Positions 1 through 8,314 of a DNA stretch of 47,024 nt are shown in pieces (positions within the stretch are counted from its first letter, which is position 1; each line of letters opens with the position of its first letter). The DNA comes from an uncultured Clostridium sp. Its GTDB lineage: Bacteria > Bacillota > Clostridia > TANB77 > CAG-508. Under the pieces are notes generated by a model, which was not told the DNA's origin, made no database searches, and saw nothing but the letters and a program-made list of their open reading frames with translations. The stretch is from positions 1 to 47,024 of the forward strand of contig CANAZY010000010.1 of the NCBI GenBank assembly GCA_947365805.1, given 5' to 3'. Both the position numbers and the translations under genes were made by a program.

Positions 1-47
1 GAGATGCGCGAGAGTGACTGGAGTTCAGACGTGTGCTCTTCCGATCT
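1..47. other. Illumina adapter left on contig end
   Basis: Bases 1-5 (GAGAT) match the end of the Illumina P7 primer, bases 6-13 (GCGCGAGA) sit where an 8-base index belongs, and bases 14-47 are the standard read-2 adapter, starting GTGACTGGAGTTC and ending TTCCGATCT. Genuine sequence begins at base 48, exactly where the first partial gene breaks off. Any ORF crossing this join is artificial. It also shows that the assembly contains Illumina reads, a platform that rarely makes the single-base indels seen elsewhere in the window. Confidence 0.97.
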
Positions 48-176
48 GTCTTTGGTTATTAACTTGCTTTTTTCCGCATCATTCATATCTACCATGTCCT
101 CTATAGAAAGTCCTCTTTCTTTCCATAAATCTTTCTTAGCACCACCTATTTTTTCACCAAAATCTTGTATTTCCAT
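48..176 (-). CDS. N-terminus of an unknown element protein, cut by the contig end
   Basis: The first 43 codons of a minus-strand gene are present, starting MEIQDFGEKIGGAKKDLWK. An AGGGGG ribosome site lies just upstream of the ATG. The reading frame runs cleanly to base 48 and then enters adapter sequence. The opening resembles the start of large multi-domain proteins carried on clostridial conjugative elements, where a phrase like GEKIGGAKKDLW recurs; that comparison is from memory and gives no function. The rest of the gene is missing. Confidence 0.75.
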
Positions 177-282
177 AAATTCCCCCTATATATCATAATC
201 AACATTATCATAATTTATTTTTGTTTTATTAAAATTTTTAATTTTCCCAGTGATTCTCAAACCTATCTACCTCCTTATTATT

Positions 283-1605
283 TTAGAATTTATATTCATA
301 ATCATTGTCTTCAATATTGTCTTTAGACAATAGACTCTCTTTTACATATCCATAATTTTTTTGTGCTTTCTCTTTATTTTCTAATAACTCATTTAATTTG
401 TTAGTATAATTATCTTTCATATATGCCAATTTTCTTAAACTTACTAGTTCTCCAAATTCTCCATTGATATATAAATCAAAAAAGTCATCTTTTATAGAAA
501 AATTTTTAAAAGGTTTTTTTAGTTTATGCTTAAGTATCTTATAGTCATTTCTTAAATTATTGTAATAATTTGAATTTTCCATATAATCTGAAATATCTTT
601 TTCAATGTTTGCTAATTCTAAATTTGCATGTTCTATATCTTGTGTAAGTTTATCTATTCTGACTTTATCATTCTTTTTCTTACCAATCATTAATTCAAAT
701 AAATTATATTTTTTGCTAGATAAATCCTTTCGTTCATCTAATAAATCCGAAATTCTTATTTGTACATCAGACTTTGTTTTACTGATTTCTGAAATATTAA
801 CAGAAGAATTCCATTCACTTTGATATATTTCTTCTTGTAAATTGCATAATCTTTCATATTCCTTTTGATGTTTTATAATATGCAAAGCATGACTACATTC
901 CTCGATTTTCTTTTTAAAATAATTTGGAAAATCACAATAAAAAAGAGCCATAGCTCTATCCATAAAATATTCATCATCCTTAAAATCTCGTAAATATTCA
1001 TACAATAATTCATCGACAGGAATAACATCTATATCTAAACCACCATAGGGTGAAACCATATAGTCGCTATATAAGCTTCTATTTTCTAACTCTGCTTTAT
1101 TTTTTAATTGCTTATATCTATATAAAACCATATCATTACTTTTACTAATATCCTCTGATAATGTTTTATAAATAAATTCATCGTCAGTTTTTTTTAATTT
1201 TTCTACCGAGATATCTAAATCAAGAAAATTATCAACTTTTGAAGATAATAGGGGATTACAATATTTACTTTCATCAAAAATAAATATACCATCACTAACT
1301 TCCGAATCTTTTGACAATATTGATGCAATTGACACATCAATTCCTTTATGAGAAACATTCCTTGCAAATCTATCACCATCGCCACTAAATATACTTAACA
1401 CAATGCCATTGCTATTTTTAATATAGTAAGATTTACTTTTTTGTTGATAATACGCTGTGTTAACATTCTCCTCTCGTGAAAAATACTTATCTTTAAAAAT
1501 TTCTCTAAACTTATCCATTGTATCACTAATATTAGGAATATCTTGGTTTTCAACGTATACAAAAAACTGCATTAGCATTTCTCGAAGTTTGCTTGATTCG
1601 TTCAT
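283..1605 (-). CDS. Unknown coiled-coil protein, 440 aa
   Basis: Not recognised. The ATG is preceded by a strong AAGGAGG site. The protein is acidic and lysine-rich and looks soluble, with no signal peptide or membrane segment. Residues from about 255 to 350 are rich in Glu, Lys, Leu and Asn in heptad-like spacing, which suggests a coiled coil. The N-terminal half holds a region of mixed beta character (VLSIFSGDGDRFARNV, VSPYGGLDIDVIPVDELLYEYL). It is the most distal gene of a three-gene run (2723 to 283) with short gaps, so it is probably co-transcribed with the two unknown genes upstream. It is likely accessory cargo of the element. No in-frame CGG was seen. Confidence 0.8.
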   Translation of the reverse strand: MNESSKLREMLMQFFVYVENQDIPNISDTMDKFREIFKDKYFSREENVNTAYYQQKSKSYYIKNSNGIVLSIFSGDGDRFARNVSHKGIDVSIASILSKDSEVSDGIFIFDESKYCNPLLSSKVDNFLDLDISVEKLKKTDDEFIYKTLSEDISKSNDMVLYRYKQLKNKAELENRSLYSDYMVSPYGGLDIDVIPVDELLYEYLRDFKDDEYFMDRAMALFYCDFPNYFKKKIEECSHALHIIKHQKEYERLCNLQEEIYQSEWNSSVNISEISKTKSDVQIRISDLLDERKDLSSKKYNLFELMIGKKKNDKVRIDKLTQDIEHANLELANIEKDISDYMENSNYYNNLRNDYKILKHKLKKPFKNFSIKDDFFDLYINGEFGELVSLRKLAYMKDNYTNKLNELLENKEKAQKNYGYVKESLLSKDNIEDNDYEYKF

Positions 1606-1619
1606 AAGCTAGAACCTCC

Positions 1620-2030
1620 TTAAATATCCAAACCGTATTCATCCTGTTTTTTTAAAAGGTCAGTTGCCTCTTTTTCTTTAATTCCAGTTGCCATACTAAC
1701 CCCTCTATCTACATAGATTCCTTCTATAAATATTTGTTTAATTAAATCATTCATATTAGTAAATTTAGCATATTCCTCTAATGATAGGCTAAAAGACCAA
1801 TAGCCTAATCCTGAATCTTGTTCATAAGAAGCTATAAAAATATGAACTAAATCTTTATCTTTATGAATAATTAGTCTAAGCCTGTTATTATCATATATTC
1901 CATCTAAATCATCACCTAATAAAGTTATTTCTTCATTAAATATGATATTTCCATCATTTTTAGGAAAATAAATTTCCTTTCGATTAATAGGAATTGTCTT
2001 TTGCTTTTCTATTCTATATATGTCTTGCAT
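1620..2030 (-). CDS. Unknown 136-aa protein
   Basis: Not recognised. It starts MQDIYRIEKQKTIPI behind a GGAGA ribosome site and ends 14 bases before the next gene, so the two are probably translated from one message. It is a small soluble protein with no signal peptide or transmembrane segment. Alternating hydrophobic residues (LRLIIHKDKDLVHIFIASYEQ) suggest a beta-rich fold. The C-terminus is charged (EKEATDLLKKQDEYG). Its function cannot be read from the sequence; position alone marks it as accessory cargo of the conjugative element. Confidence 0.75.
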   Translation of the reverse strand: MQDIYRIEKQKTIPINRKEIYFPKNDGNIIFNEEITLLGDDLDGIYDNNRLRLIIHKDKDLVHIFIASYEQDSGLGYWSFSLSLEEYAKFTNMNDLIKQIFIEGIYVDRGVSMATGIKEKEATDLLKKQDEYGLDI

Positions 2031-2075
2031 TAGTTCTCCTTTCTATAATTCCTCTTCTGATGTGGTTCTTTCAAT

Positions 2076-2723
2076 TTAATAAAACCCTTCATACTCAATA
2101 AAATCTTTATCAAATTCTATAATATCGTTGCAAAGTTCTAAATTTTCTATATTTAGCTGCTTGACTAAATAATCTTTTAGTTCATCTATAGTTTCCACCT
2201 CTGAACCTTCCTCAAAGTATCCCTCTATAAGTATGAAGTCTGTAGTTCCTCTTTTTGAACATTCTGCTACAGTTCCAAACTTACCATCCCCTAGAGTATG
2301 GATGGCAAATGAAGAATGATGTTCGAAATTCTTTGATTTAACATTTTTAGAATCATTAAATCTTTTTGCGAAATCACTTATTTCTTCTGCTTTTTCATTT
2401 ACTCCAATACAAATTTGTGCTGAATCTGTACCGATTATAGTTTTTTTGAGTTTTGCACCTATTTCGTAGGTATATTGTCCTATATCCAATAGATTACTAA
2501 TAGAATTTTTTCTTTTTATCAAAATCGAGAAATCTAAACCTTTTTCGTTATATTCTATTCCATCTTCTTTTACCGGTTCGTCAACTTCTTTTATTAGAAG
2601 TTGTACTATCCAATCTTCATTAGTATTAAGATCTTTTTCATATCTACAACGAACATCTTTTGAAAACTGTGGGTCACTAATAACAAATTTATGAAAATCT
2701 TTGATTTCTCCCTTATATCTCAT
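2076..2723 (-). CDS. Unknown 215-aa protein
   Basis: Not recognised. It starts MRYKGEIKDFHKFVISDP behind GGAGG and GGAAAT purine-rich sequence. It is acidic and soluble, with no membrane segment. The central part has GTDSAQICIGVNEKAEEISDF, and the later part SFAIHTLGDGKFGTVAEC then DFILIEGYFEEGSEVETIDEL, which read as a compact alpha/beta domain. It is the first gene of the 2723-283 run. The preceding 95 bases (2724-2817) hold no gene I can support. Confidence 0.75.
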   Translation of the reverse strand: MRYKGEIKDFHKFVISDPQFSKDVRCRYEKDLNTNEDWIVQLLIKEVDEPVKEDGIEYNEKGLDFSILIKRKNSISNLLDIGQYTYEIGAKLKKTIIGTDSAQICIGVNEKAEEISDFAKRFNDSKNVKSKNFEHHSSFAIHTLGDGKFGTVAECSKRGTTDFILIEGYFEEGSEVETIDELKDYLVKQLNIENLELCNDIIEFDKDFIEYEGFY

Positions 2724-2817
2724 TTTCTCTATTTCCTCCCATATTTAATTTTTTTTAATATCATATATTATTAAATCATCTTGTCTTAAACTTTTTATAT
2801 TTTTCATTCACATCTAA

Positions 2818-3682
2818 TTAAGCAACTTTTCTAGCTTCTTGTTGTGCATATCTTAAATTACAACAATCATTTTGATTAGGATTTACATTATCTCTCCAAT
2901 AATAGTAATGTTCGGTTACGTCTTCACAAACAGTTAATTCTTCAAAGTTTTTAATTTTACGTATTTGACTTATTTTCTCATCTAATGGTAAATGTAAATA
3001 ATTACTTTGTTTTAATGTATATTTTGAAAAGTCAATTTCTTTGAACCATCGTTTTATAAACGCATTTACTCTTAGAAATTCCACTAAAATTCTATCACAC
3101 TTTACAGAGTTAAGGATATCAAAATCAATTAATTCTGGAATAAATGGTGATAGTCTTAGTTGAACATCATAACCTAAAGCATTTAATTTTTCTATTGCAG
3201 CGATTCTCCTAGAGGTACTAGGTGCTTTTTCATAGTTAAAAGCAGTTTTATCATCTGTAGAAGTAATCGATATTTGAATATGAGCCAGTTCTTTATCTAA
3301 TATTTCCAAATACTTATCACTTGCAACCATATCTGATTTCGTTACAATTAGATAATGAATTTTTCTTTTATTCAATAATTGTATAGTTTTATATGTTACT
3401 CTATAGGCATTTTCAAAGGCTTGGAAACAGTCAGTCATTCCGCCTAGCCTAACAACTGTACCAGGTTCTATTTTATTAATTTGTTTCTTTACTTTATCAA
3501 TATTCGCTACTCTAGGATTTAGCGGATTCCATAAATTTCTAAAATCTAACAATGACTTTGCATAGCAATAACTACAGTTATGACTACAACCACATCCGAT
3601 ATGTGTCTAATCTTATGGGATATTTGCATTTACTTAGTTCATTTCCTGTAGCTTGTTTATAAAAACTTTTAAATTCTAGTAT
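2818..3682 (-). CDS. Radical SAM protein, spore-photoproduct-lyase-like, with +1 site
   Basis: A radical SAM enzyme of the small SPL-like kind that binds a [4Fe-4S] cluster and cleaves S-adenosylmethionine; the substrate is unknown. The frame runs ...RLDTY, meets CGGA at 3595-3598 and, after skipping the C, continues GCGCSHNCSYCYAKSLLDFR. This includes the cluster motif CxxxCxxC (C32, C36, C39 counting from the proposed start). Read without the shift, the protein stops or loses the cluster motif. The joined length is about 287 residues, normal for the family. No ATG, GTG or TTG lies near the AGGAGG site at 3690-3695; the codon at the right spacing (7 bases) is ATA at 3682. I treat it as a working gene using two unusual translation features; a decayed pseudogene is the alternative. 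A terminator precedes it. Confidence 0.8.
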
Positions 3683-3708
3683 TATAATCCCTCCTTTGTA
3701 TAAAAAAA

Positions 3709-3732
3709 GAGATATTAATTTCTTAATATCTC
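3709..3732 (-). terminator. Rho-independent terminator, possibly bidirectional
   Basis: Perfect 10-bp inverted repeat GAGATATTAA / TTAATATCTC with a 4-base loop, flanked by A/T runs on both sides. On the minus strand it ends the 106-aa gene at 3772-4092 before the radical SAM gene. Confidence 0.8.
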
Positions 3733-3771
3733 AAAAAAATTATTAAATTTTAATCACACATGTTCTTCCTT

Positions 3772-4092
3772 TTATAATTGATTAGAAATTTTAGCACTTT
3801 CTCTATTAACAGCTATGATTGTGTTATTTCCACTTACCGTTTTAAGTATCCCTTCATAAATATAACTTTCTCCAGTTGTATATATATCATATCCATTTTC
3901 TCTAAATATTTCAAACAGTATTGCATATAATTGATTTATTAGCTTCTTATTTGGAAGTCCATTTTCATCTTCACATTCTAGGATATCAACAAATGTGTCT
4001 TCTTTAATAAATATTTCCTCTTTATTTTCCTCTATTTCTAAATACGCATTAAAGGCTTCTTGTGCTATCTTTTTCATTTCTTGTTTTTTCAT
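3772..4092 (-). CDS. Unknown acidic 106-aa protein
   Basis: Not recognised. It starts MKKQEMKKIAQEAFNAYLEI behind a GAGGGGA ribosome site. The protein is small, soluble and acidic, with helical character through about residue 75 and a short beta-like C-terminus (YIYEGILKTVSGNNTIIAV). Its own promoter lies just upstream in the duplicated block at 4126-4197 (TTGAAA 4164-4169, 17-base spacer, TATAAT 4141-4146), and a terminator follows, so it is probably a single-gene transcript. Confidence 0.75.
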   Translation of the reverse strand: MKKQEMKKIAQEAFNAYLEIEENKEEIFIKEDTFVDILECEDENGLPNKKLINQLYAILFEIFRENGYDIYTTGESYIYEGILKTVSGNNTIIAVNRESAKISNQL

Positions 4093-4125
4093 AACATCCC
4101 CTCTTTTCTTATCTTAATTAAATTA

Positions 4126-4197
4126 CTATCTTCTATTAGTATTATATAATAAAAGACAAATAATTTCAACAATTATCTGCCCTACATGTAACTTTAC
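4126..4197 (-). promoter_or_regulatory. Promoter, copy A of a duplicated intergenic block
   Basis: On the minus strand, TTGAAA (4169-4164), a 17-base spacer and TATAAT (4146-4141) form a near-consensus sigma-A promoter pointing at the 106-aa gene. The surrounding block of about 70 bases is a diverged duplicate of 4494-4575, sharing ACATGTA near one end and a common spacer pattern. Confidence 0.75.
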
Positions 4198-4476
4198 TTC
4201 CATTTTTTACCTAACTTTTCTTCTATTTCTTCTATTTGCTTATTTATTGCTAGTAATATTTCATTAGTTAAGTCAAAAGAAAATGTACCTACAGTTATAT
4301 ACTCTTTTGGATTATCAGTAATAAACTCCACCCTTTCTACTATTTCAATCCCTTTGCTAAATAAAATAGTATCTGGCATTGCATTATATTTTTTCTTTCA
4401 AATCATATATCATAATATCTCTAGTATTGCATCTTTGTCTATAACCATTTTTTCTAAAAATTTCTATTGCTCTCAT
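4194..4476 (-). CDS. Unknown small protein, about 93 aa, broken at an A-run
   Basis: Not recognised. An ATG at 4476 behind GAGGGAG opens a frame that reads MRAIEIFRKNGYRQRCNTR and IMIYDLKEK. It then stops at an A6 run (about 4389-4394). Skipping one A there enters the open frame YNAMPDTILFSKGIEIVE... which ends at 4194. The joined protein looks natural, and the second part has no ribosome site of its own. This +1 shift is not at CGG. It could be slippage on the A-run, a true mutation or an assembly indel. Promoter copy B (4516-4544) lies upstream. Confidence 0.55.
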
Positions 4477-4493
4477 TATTTTACTCCCTCGCA

Positions 4494-4575
4494 TAAATTA
4501 CTAATTCTTGTTACGATTATATAGTAAAAGACAGATAATTTGAACTAATCATCTCTCTATACATGTAATTTTATC
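4494..4575 (-). promoter_or_regulatory. Promoter, copy B of a duplicated intergenic block
   Basis: On the minus strand TTCAAA (4544-4539), a 17-base spacer and TATAAT (4521-4516) form a promoter pointing at the small gene starting at 4476. The block is a diverged duplicate of 4126-4197, so two neighbouring small genes are driven by paralogous promoters. Confidence 0.7.
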
Positions 4576-5168
4576 TAATCAAAATAAACATTACTTTCAT
4601 ATCCTTCTGGATAAGAGTCTAACTCTTCTTCAACTGATGGCAAACACTCTAAGATATGGTGTACAAAATTGTAATATTCTTCTATATCCTTTAGGAAATC
4701 TTCAGCATTTCCAATATCTCGATATTGAAGTATGTGAATTGAATTTCTCATAGACTGAATTTTATCAACCCAAAGATATTCTTTGTTCTTGACATCATCC
4801 CACAATATCCCAATGCTAAAGGTTTTTAAGTCTTCAAACTCCAGTTTTTCAATCTTAATAGCACTTCCGCTTTTTTTTGTTTTTGGTTTCTTCCAATAAT
4901 CAACACAAAAAACATAATAAAAGAATCTAAGCCATGCTTCTACTAACGCTCCAAGATTTACTCTCGCTAAAATAAGTTCTCCAACAGACATAGTTTCCCC
5001 TTTATCAATCCATAATGCTAGGCAATTCGTTAATTCTACCATCCATTCTAGCATAGCTTTATCCATTTTATCTGCTACTTCTTTAGGAGCAATTCCATGA
5101 ACCCTTTTCCATACTAAAGCCAAATTTTGAGTTTCTTTTTTTAATATTTCATAATTTGAGCGTCTCAT
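4575..5168 (-). CDS. Unknown 197-aa helical protein
   Basis: Not firmly recognised. It starts MRRSNYEILKKETQNLALVW behind a clear AAGGAGAATT site. It appears almost entirely alpha-helical, with a hydrophobic helix near residues 65-92 (ELILARVNLGALVEAWLRFFYYVFCVDYW, not a classical membrane segment) and a late RNSIH motif. The helical layout and the R-x-x-x-H resemble HEPN-type domains, but the spacing is shorter than the usual R-x4-6-H, so this is only a suggestion. It is a standalone gene on the element with TATAAT-like sequence upstream near 5205. Confidence 0.7.
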   Translation of the reverse strand: MRRSNYEILKKETQNLALVWKRVHGIAPKEVADKMDKAMLEWMVELTNCLALWIDKGETMSVGELILARVNLGALVEAWLRFFYYVFCVDYWKKPKTKKSGSAIKIEKLEFEDLKTFSIGILWDDVKNKEYLWVDKIQSMRNSIHILQYRDIGNAEDFLKDIEEYYNFVHHILECLPSVEEELDSYPEGYESNVYFD

Positions 5169-5246
5169 CTATTAATTCTCCTTCACGAATTTATAGAATA
5201 ATTATAGCATACATCTAAAAGTTATTCTACCCTAACTTTTCTTCTG

Positions 5247-5333
5247 TTACTTATCCTTATTTCTCTTTAGTTCTTTAATTGCTAATTCACTCATTTTTTC
5301 GTCTTCAATAAAAAAAAAGCTACTTTTTAGCAA
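5247..5333 (-). CDS. Possible 28-aa peptide in the 5169-5401 gap
   Basis: The 232-base gap holds a good minus-strand promoter (TTGTTA 5401-5396, 17-base spacer, TATAAT 5378-5373) but no long gene. Downstream an open frame from TTG at 5333 reads MLKSSFFFIEDEKMSELAI and ends KELKRNKDK at 5247. The composition looks protein-like. There is no clear ribosome site, and the same frame continues upstream for a few codons without an ATG, so this may be the tail of a decayed gene. Confidence 0.35.
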   Translation of the reverse strand: MLKSSFFFIEDEKMSELAIKELKRNKDK

Positions 5334-5372
5334 ATGCTTAAATTTATTTAATTCATGTTATCTCAACAAATG

Positions 5373-5401
5373 ATTATATCACAATATATTCCTTTTAACA
5401 A
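5373..5401 (-). promoter_or_regulatory. Promoter upstream of a tiny ORF
   Basis: TTGTTA at 5401-5396, a 17-base spacer and TATAAT at 5378-5373 on the minus strand. It overlaps the very end of the methyltransferase gene and reads into the 5247-5333 region. Confidence 0.5.
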
Positions 5402-6460
5402 TTAACACTCATATTCTATTTCTTCAAATTTAACATCTATATTTTCTTCAATATTATTTTTCATTTTTTCGAACATAGTATTATCTTTTTCAATTGCTAT
5501 ACTATTTCTGTTTTTATTATAGCAAGCAATTACAAAATTCCCGCTTCCTGCAAACTGGTCTAACAATGTTTCATATGGCTTTGAGATGTATTCGATAATT
5601 TCTTCTATTAATTCCACTGGTTTTTCTGCCTCCATAATTTTATCTTTTACATTTTTAGGTTGATGATTAAATACTGTAGGTAACATACCATTAGTTCCCT
5701 TCATATAATGAACATCTAAATTATTCTCTTGTAACATATCTCTAATTTCATAAGATGATTTTCCTTTTACATCTAAATTATTTTCTTTAGCAACAGCTAA
5801 ATTTTTCTTTGCATCTAATTTTAGATTTCTAGGTTCTCCGTTAGAAAATATCATAACATCTTCTGAATTTTTGGCTTTTCTTCCAGTATTAGAAACAAAG
5901 TTGCCTTTTACCCATGACACTTTTGCAAAATACTTTAGTCCACTTTCTCTAGCCATTTTTTTTATTTCATAAAGATATTCATAATTAACTTCAGATTCTT
6001 CTGGTATGAATTCAACTAAAAATGCATTTTCTTTTAGGACTCTTTGTTTCTCTTTAAAATCTTTGCTCTCATATCTAAAAAGTTCAAATGTAGCAAATTT
6101 TCTATTTCCACCAGTTAATGCCTTTTGCAAATCGTATGGATGGTCTGTAATAATTCCATCTACAGAATGGTCTTTTATCATAGACAAGTCCCTTCCATCG
6201 CCATTTATAAGTAAGCAAGTATTTTCTTTTCCCTCTATTTGTCTTGTTACTTTATAAACTCCCCTAGTTACTTTTGTAAAGATGCCTCTATCAACTCCTT
6301 CGTAAATACGGGCTCTAATAGATTCATTATTTACATCCATATTTTTTATATTTTTTACTAGATCAGTTGCCTCTTGTATAGAAAATTGTTCCTCGTCTAA
6401 AAAATATTGAAACAAACTCATTTGAATTGTATTTTCTATAGAAATCCCTCCTAATATCAT
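5402..6460 (-). CDS. Site-specific DNA methyltransferase (N4/N6 class)
   Basis: An S-adenosylmethionine-dependent amino-methyltransferase of the N6-adenine/N4-cytosine class, with catalytic motif IV first and motif I last (beta-type order). The N-terminal 75 residues form a helix-turn-helix-like region. TDHPYDL follows at residues 105-111: motif IV, but with His where the usual DPPY has Pro. The SAM-binding motif DQFAGSGNF lies near residue 303. An ATG at 6460 overlaps the corrected stop of the peptidase gene (ATGA). However, the only strong ribosome site, AGGAGG at 6447-6452, lies inside the frame, 7 bases before an in-frame ATA at 6439, so the true start may be 6439. No restriction partner is visible, so it is probably an orphan element methylase. 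Confidence 0.85.
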   Translation of the reverse strand: MILGGISIENTIQMSLFQYFLDEEQFSIQEATDLVKNIKNMDVNNESIRARIYEGVDRGIFTKVTRGVYKVTRQIEGKENTCLLINGDGRDLSMIKDHSVDGIITDHPYDLQKALTGGNRKFATFELFRYESKDFKEKQRVLKENAFLVEFIPEESEVNYEYLYEIKKMARESGLKYFAKVSWVKGNFVSNTGRKAKNSEDVMIFSNGEPRNLKLDAKKNLAVAKENNLDVKGKSSYEIRDMLQENNLDVHYMKGTNGMLPTVFNHQPKNVKDKIMEAEKPVELIEEIIEYISKPYETLLDQFAGSGNFVIACYNKNRNSIAIEKDNTMFEKMKNNIEENIDVKFEEIEYEC

Positions 6461-8302
6461 TTCAATCTACCAAATCCATAAAAATTAGCCCCATTCCACC
6501 AACCATTATTATATTTTCTAATTCGCACTCCTGATGGATTGCCTCCGAGTATCAATAACCCATTCATTTGTTTCACCATTAATAGTCAATTCTCCCATAT
6601 AAATACCCACATGAGATATAGAACCTAATTGACCAGTGTTATACGTATCCTTTAAAAATATTAGGTCGCCAGCTTTTCTATCCTTTATTGAAATAGGATA
6701 ACAATAATTATTATAAATTCCCTGTGCCCCTGTATTTGGAATTGTCTTGATTCCACAATGGGCAAAACAGTGTATAACCCAAGAAGAACAATCGTAATAT
6801 TCCATGCACTCGTCATATTTTAAATTGCTATGGTCCATTAAATATCTTTTACCCGCATTTTTTAAGAACTCATTATAGATTGCTTGTAATTGTTCATCTC
6901 TAATATTGACATAGGTATAAGCATAAGCGTTCCTAAAATTATCGCTAAATAAATCAAAAAATGAGTTGGAATTATATAGTAGTTTTATTTGTTCTATCTC
7001 ATTGTCTGTAAACCTTGTTTGTTTTGAATCATATTTTAGCTTTTTCTTATTTTTATATCTGTTAATAACATTAAAATTATTATTACACCAATTTATGAAA
7101 TCCTCTAATGAGGGATTAGTAACTACCTTTTTAGTTTCTGTAATATTTTGCTTTTGCATAGTAGTATTTCCATCTTTGTCTGTAACTTCAACATCTTTTT
7201 CATATGTATAACTAATATCTGTTATCTTTTCAAATAATCCGGCATTTTTAAAAGAATTTAGTAATTCTTTCTCTGTATCATCAAATATTAAATCACCATT
7301 TAGCATTTGAATAATTGATAGTGGGGCTCTCCAATTAATCATTCCTTTTCCTTCAATTGCATTTTCTACTATGTTTCCTTGATTATAAAAGTCAACTGTA
7401 GTCTTATCATATTCATTTTGTGTATTAATCATATATTGTTCATATTTTATTCTTGTGCTCTCACTCATGCTAAGTCCAAAAAAACTGCATAAACACGCTA
7501 CAATTATTATAATAATGATAATTGGTACGATAGATGGTAACATTAATAATGTAAGTTTTATTGTATCAACAATTAGTCTAGTTATGACCTTTACTACTTT
7601 TGGGAAAGCATTAGAAGACTTTTGTGAAATCCCTTGTCTATTCATTTTTTGTGTTCTTTTTGCTATCATATTGGTAGCTTTACTAGAAACTTTATTTGAT
7701 GCCTTTCTTACAGACCTTGTCATTATTTTTCTAGAATTGTTTTCAAAGCTTTTGAATTCTCCTTCATTTAACCCTGTATTGATTGATTTTCCAGTTTTTA
7801 TGACTTTGTTAGTAGTATTATTAATTGTCTTTGCAGCTTTTATAACTGTAGAGATTTTAGATGTTTTATGAGAAGTTTTACTTTTAAAAATTTCTTGATT
7901 TTCTTCTGATTCTTTACCACTTCTCATAACCTCTTTATCCTCATCTATTTCCACATTACTTGCTTGTGTATTTATTTTGTTAGTCTTTTTTATGGTATTA
8001 CAGTTATTTTTATTCTTTGTTTGTAACTCATTATAACTATCTACTTTTGTTCTAATTTTACTTACACTTATTTCTTCATTTTCAGTAGTTTCTAAATCTT
8101 GGCTACTGACATCTACATTAGTTGTTAACCTACTGGATAGAAATTCTCCTTCGGACATTTTATCTAATTGTTCTTCATACCACTTATTGATTTGATTAAC
8201 ACCATCAAGAATAGCGTTAGAGCCCTTATTTCCATATTCAACATACTTATTTAAAGAATTTGCTACTTCTTTATTTACATTATTTTTATCTAACATAGGC
8301 AA
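6457..8302 (-). CDS. Conjugation-associated NlpC/P60 peptidase with +1 site
   Basis: A cell-wall hydrolase used by Gram-positive conjugation systems to open peptidoglycan locally. The N-terminal 240 residues are charged and low in complexity, a strongly hydrophobic segment near residues 245-275 (LLMLPSIVPIIIIIIIVACL) anchors it in the membrane, and a linker leads to a C-terminal C40 domain. Catalytic Cys is in YYDCSSWV and catalytic His in SISHVGIYMG. The frame breaks at CGGA 6544-6547; skipping the C gives VIDT-GGNPSGVRIRKY and the expected family tail, ending at TGA 6457-6459, which overlaps the next gene. The corrected length is about 614 residues. The start is TTG 8302 (good spacing to AGGAG) or ATG 8296. 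It sits directly downstream of virB4, the usual order. Confidence 0.88.
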
Positions 8303-8314
8303 ATATTCTCCTAA

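Noticed and set aside
4..198. Plus-strand ORF at the very start of the window
   Set aside because: Its first 14 codons are Illumina adapter and the rest is the antisense of the partial gene at 48-176.
4575..5168. HEPN toxin or Abi protein
   Set aside because: The helical shape and RNSIH are suggestive, but the motif spacing is too short and there is no antitoxin-like partner, so no toxin call is made.
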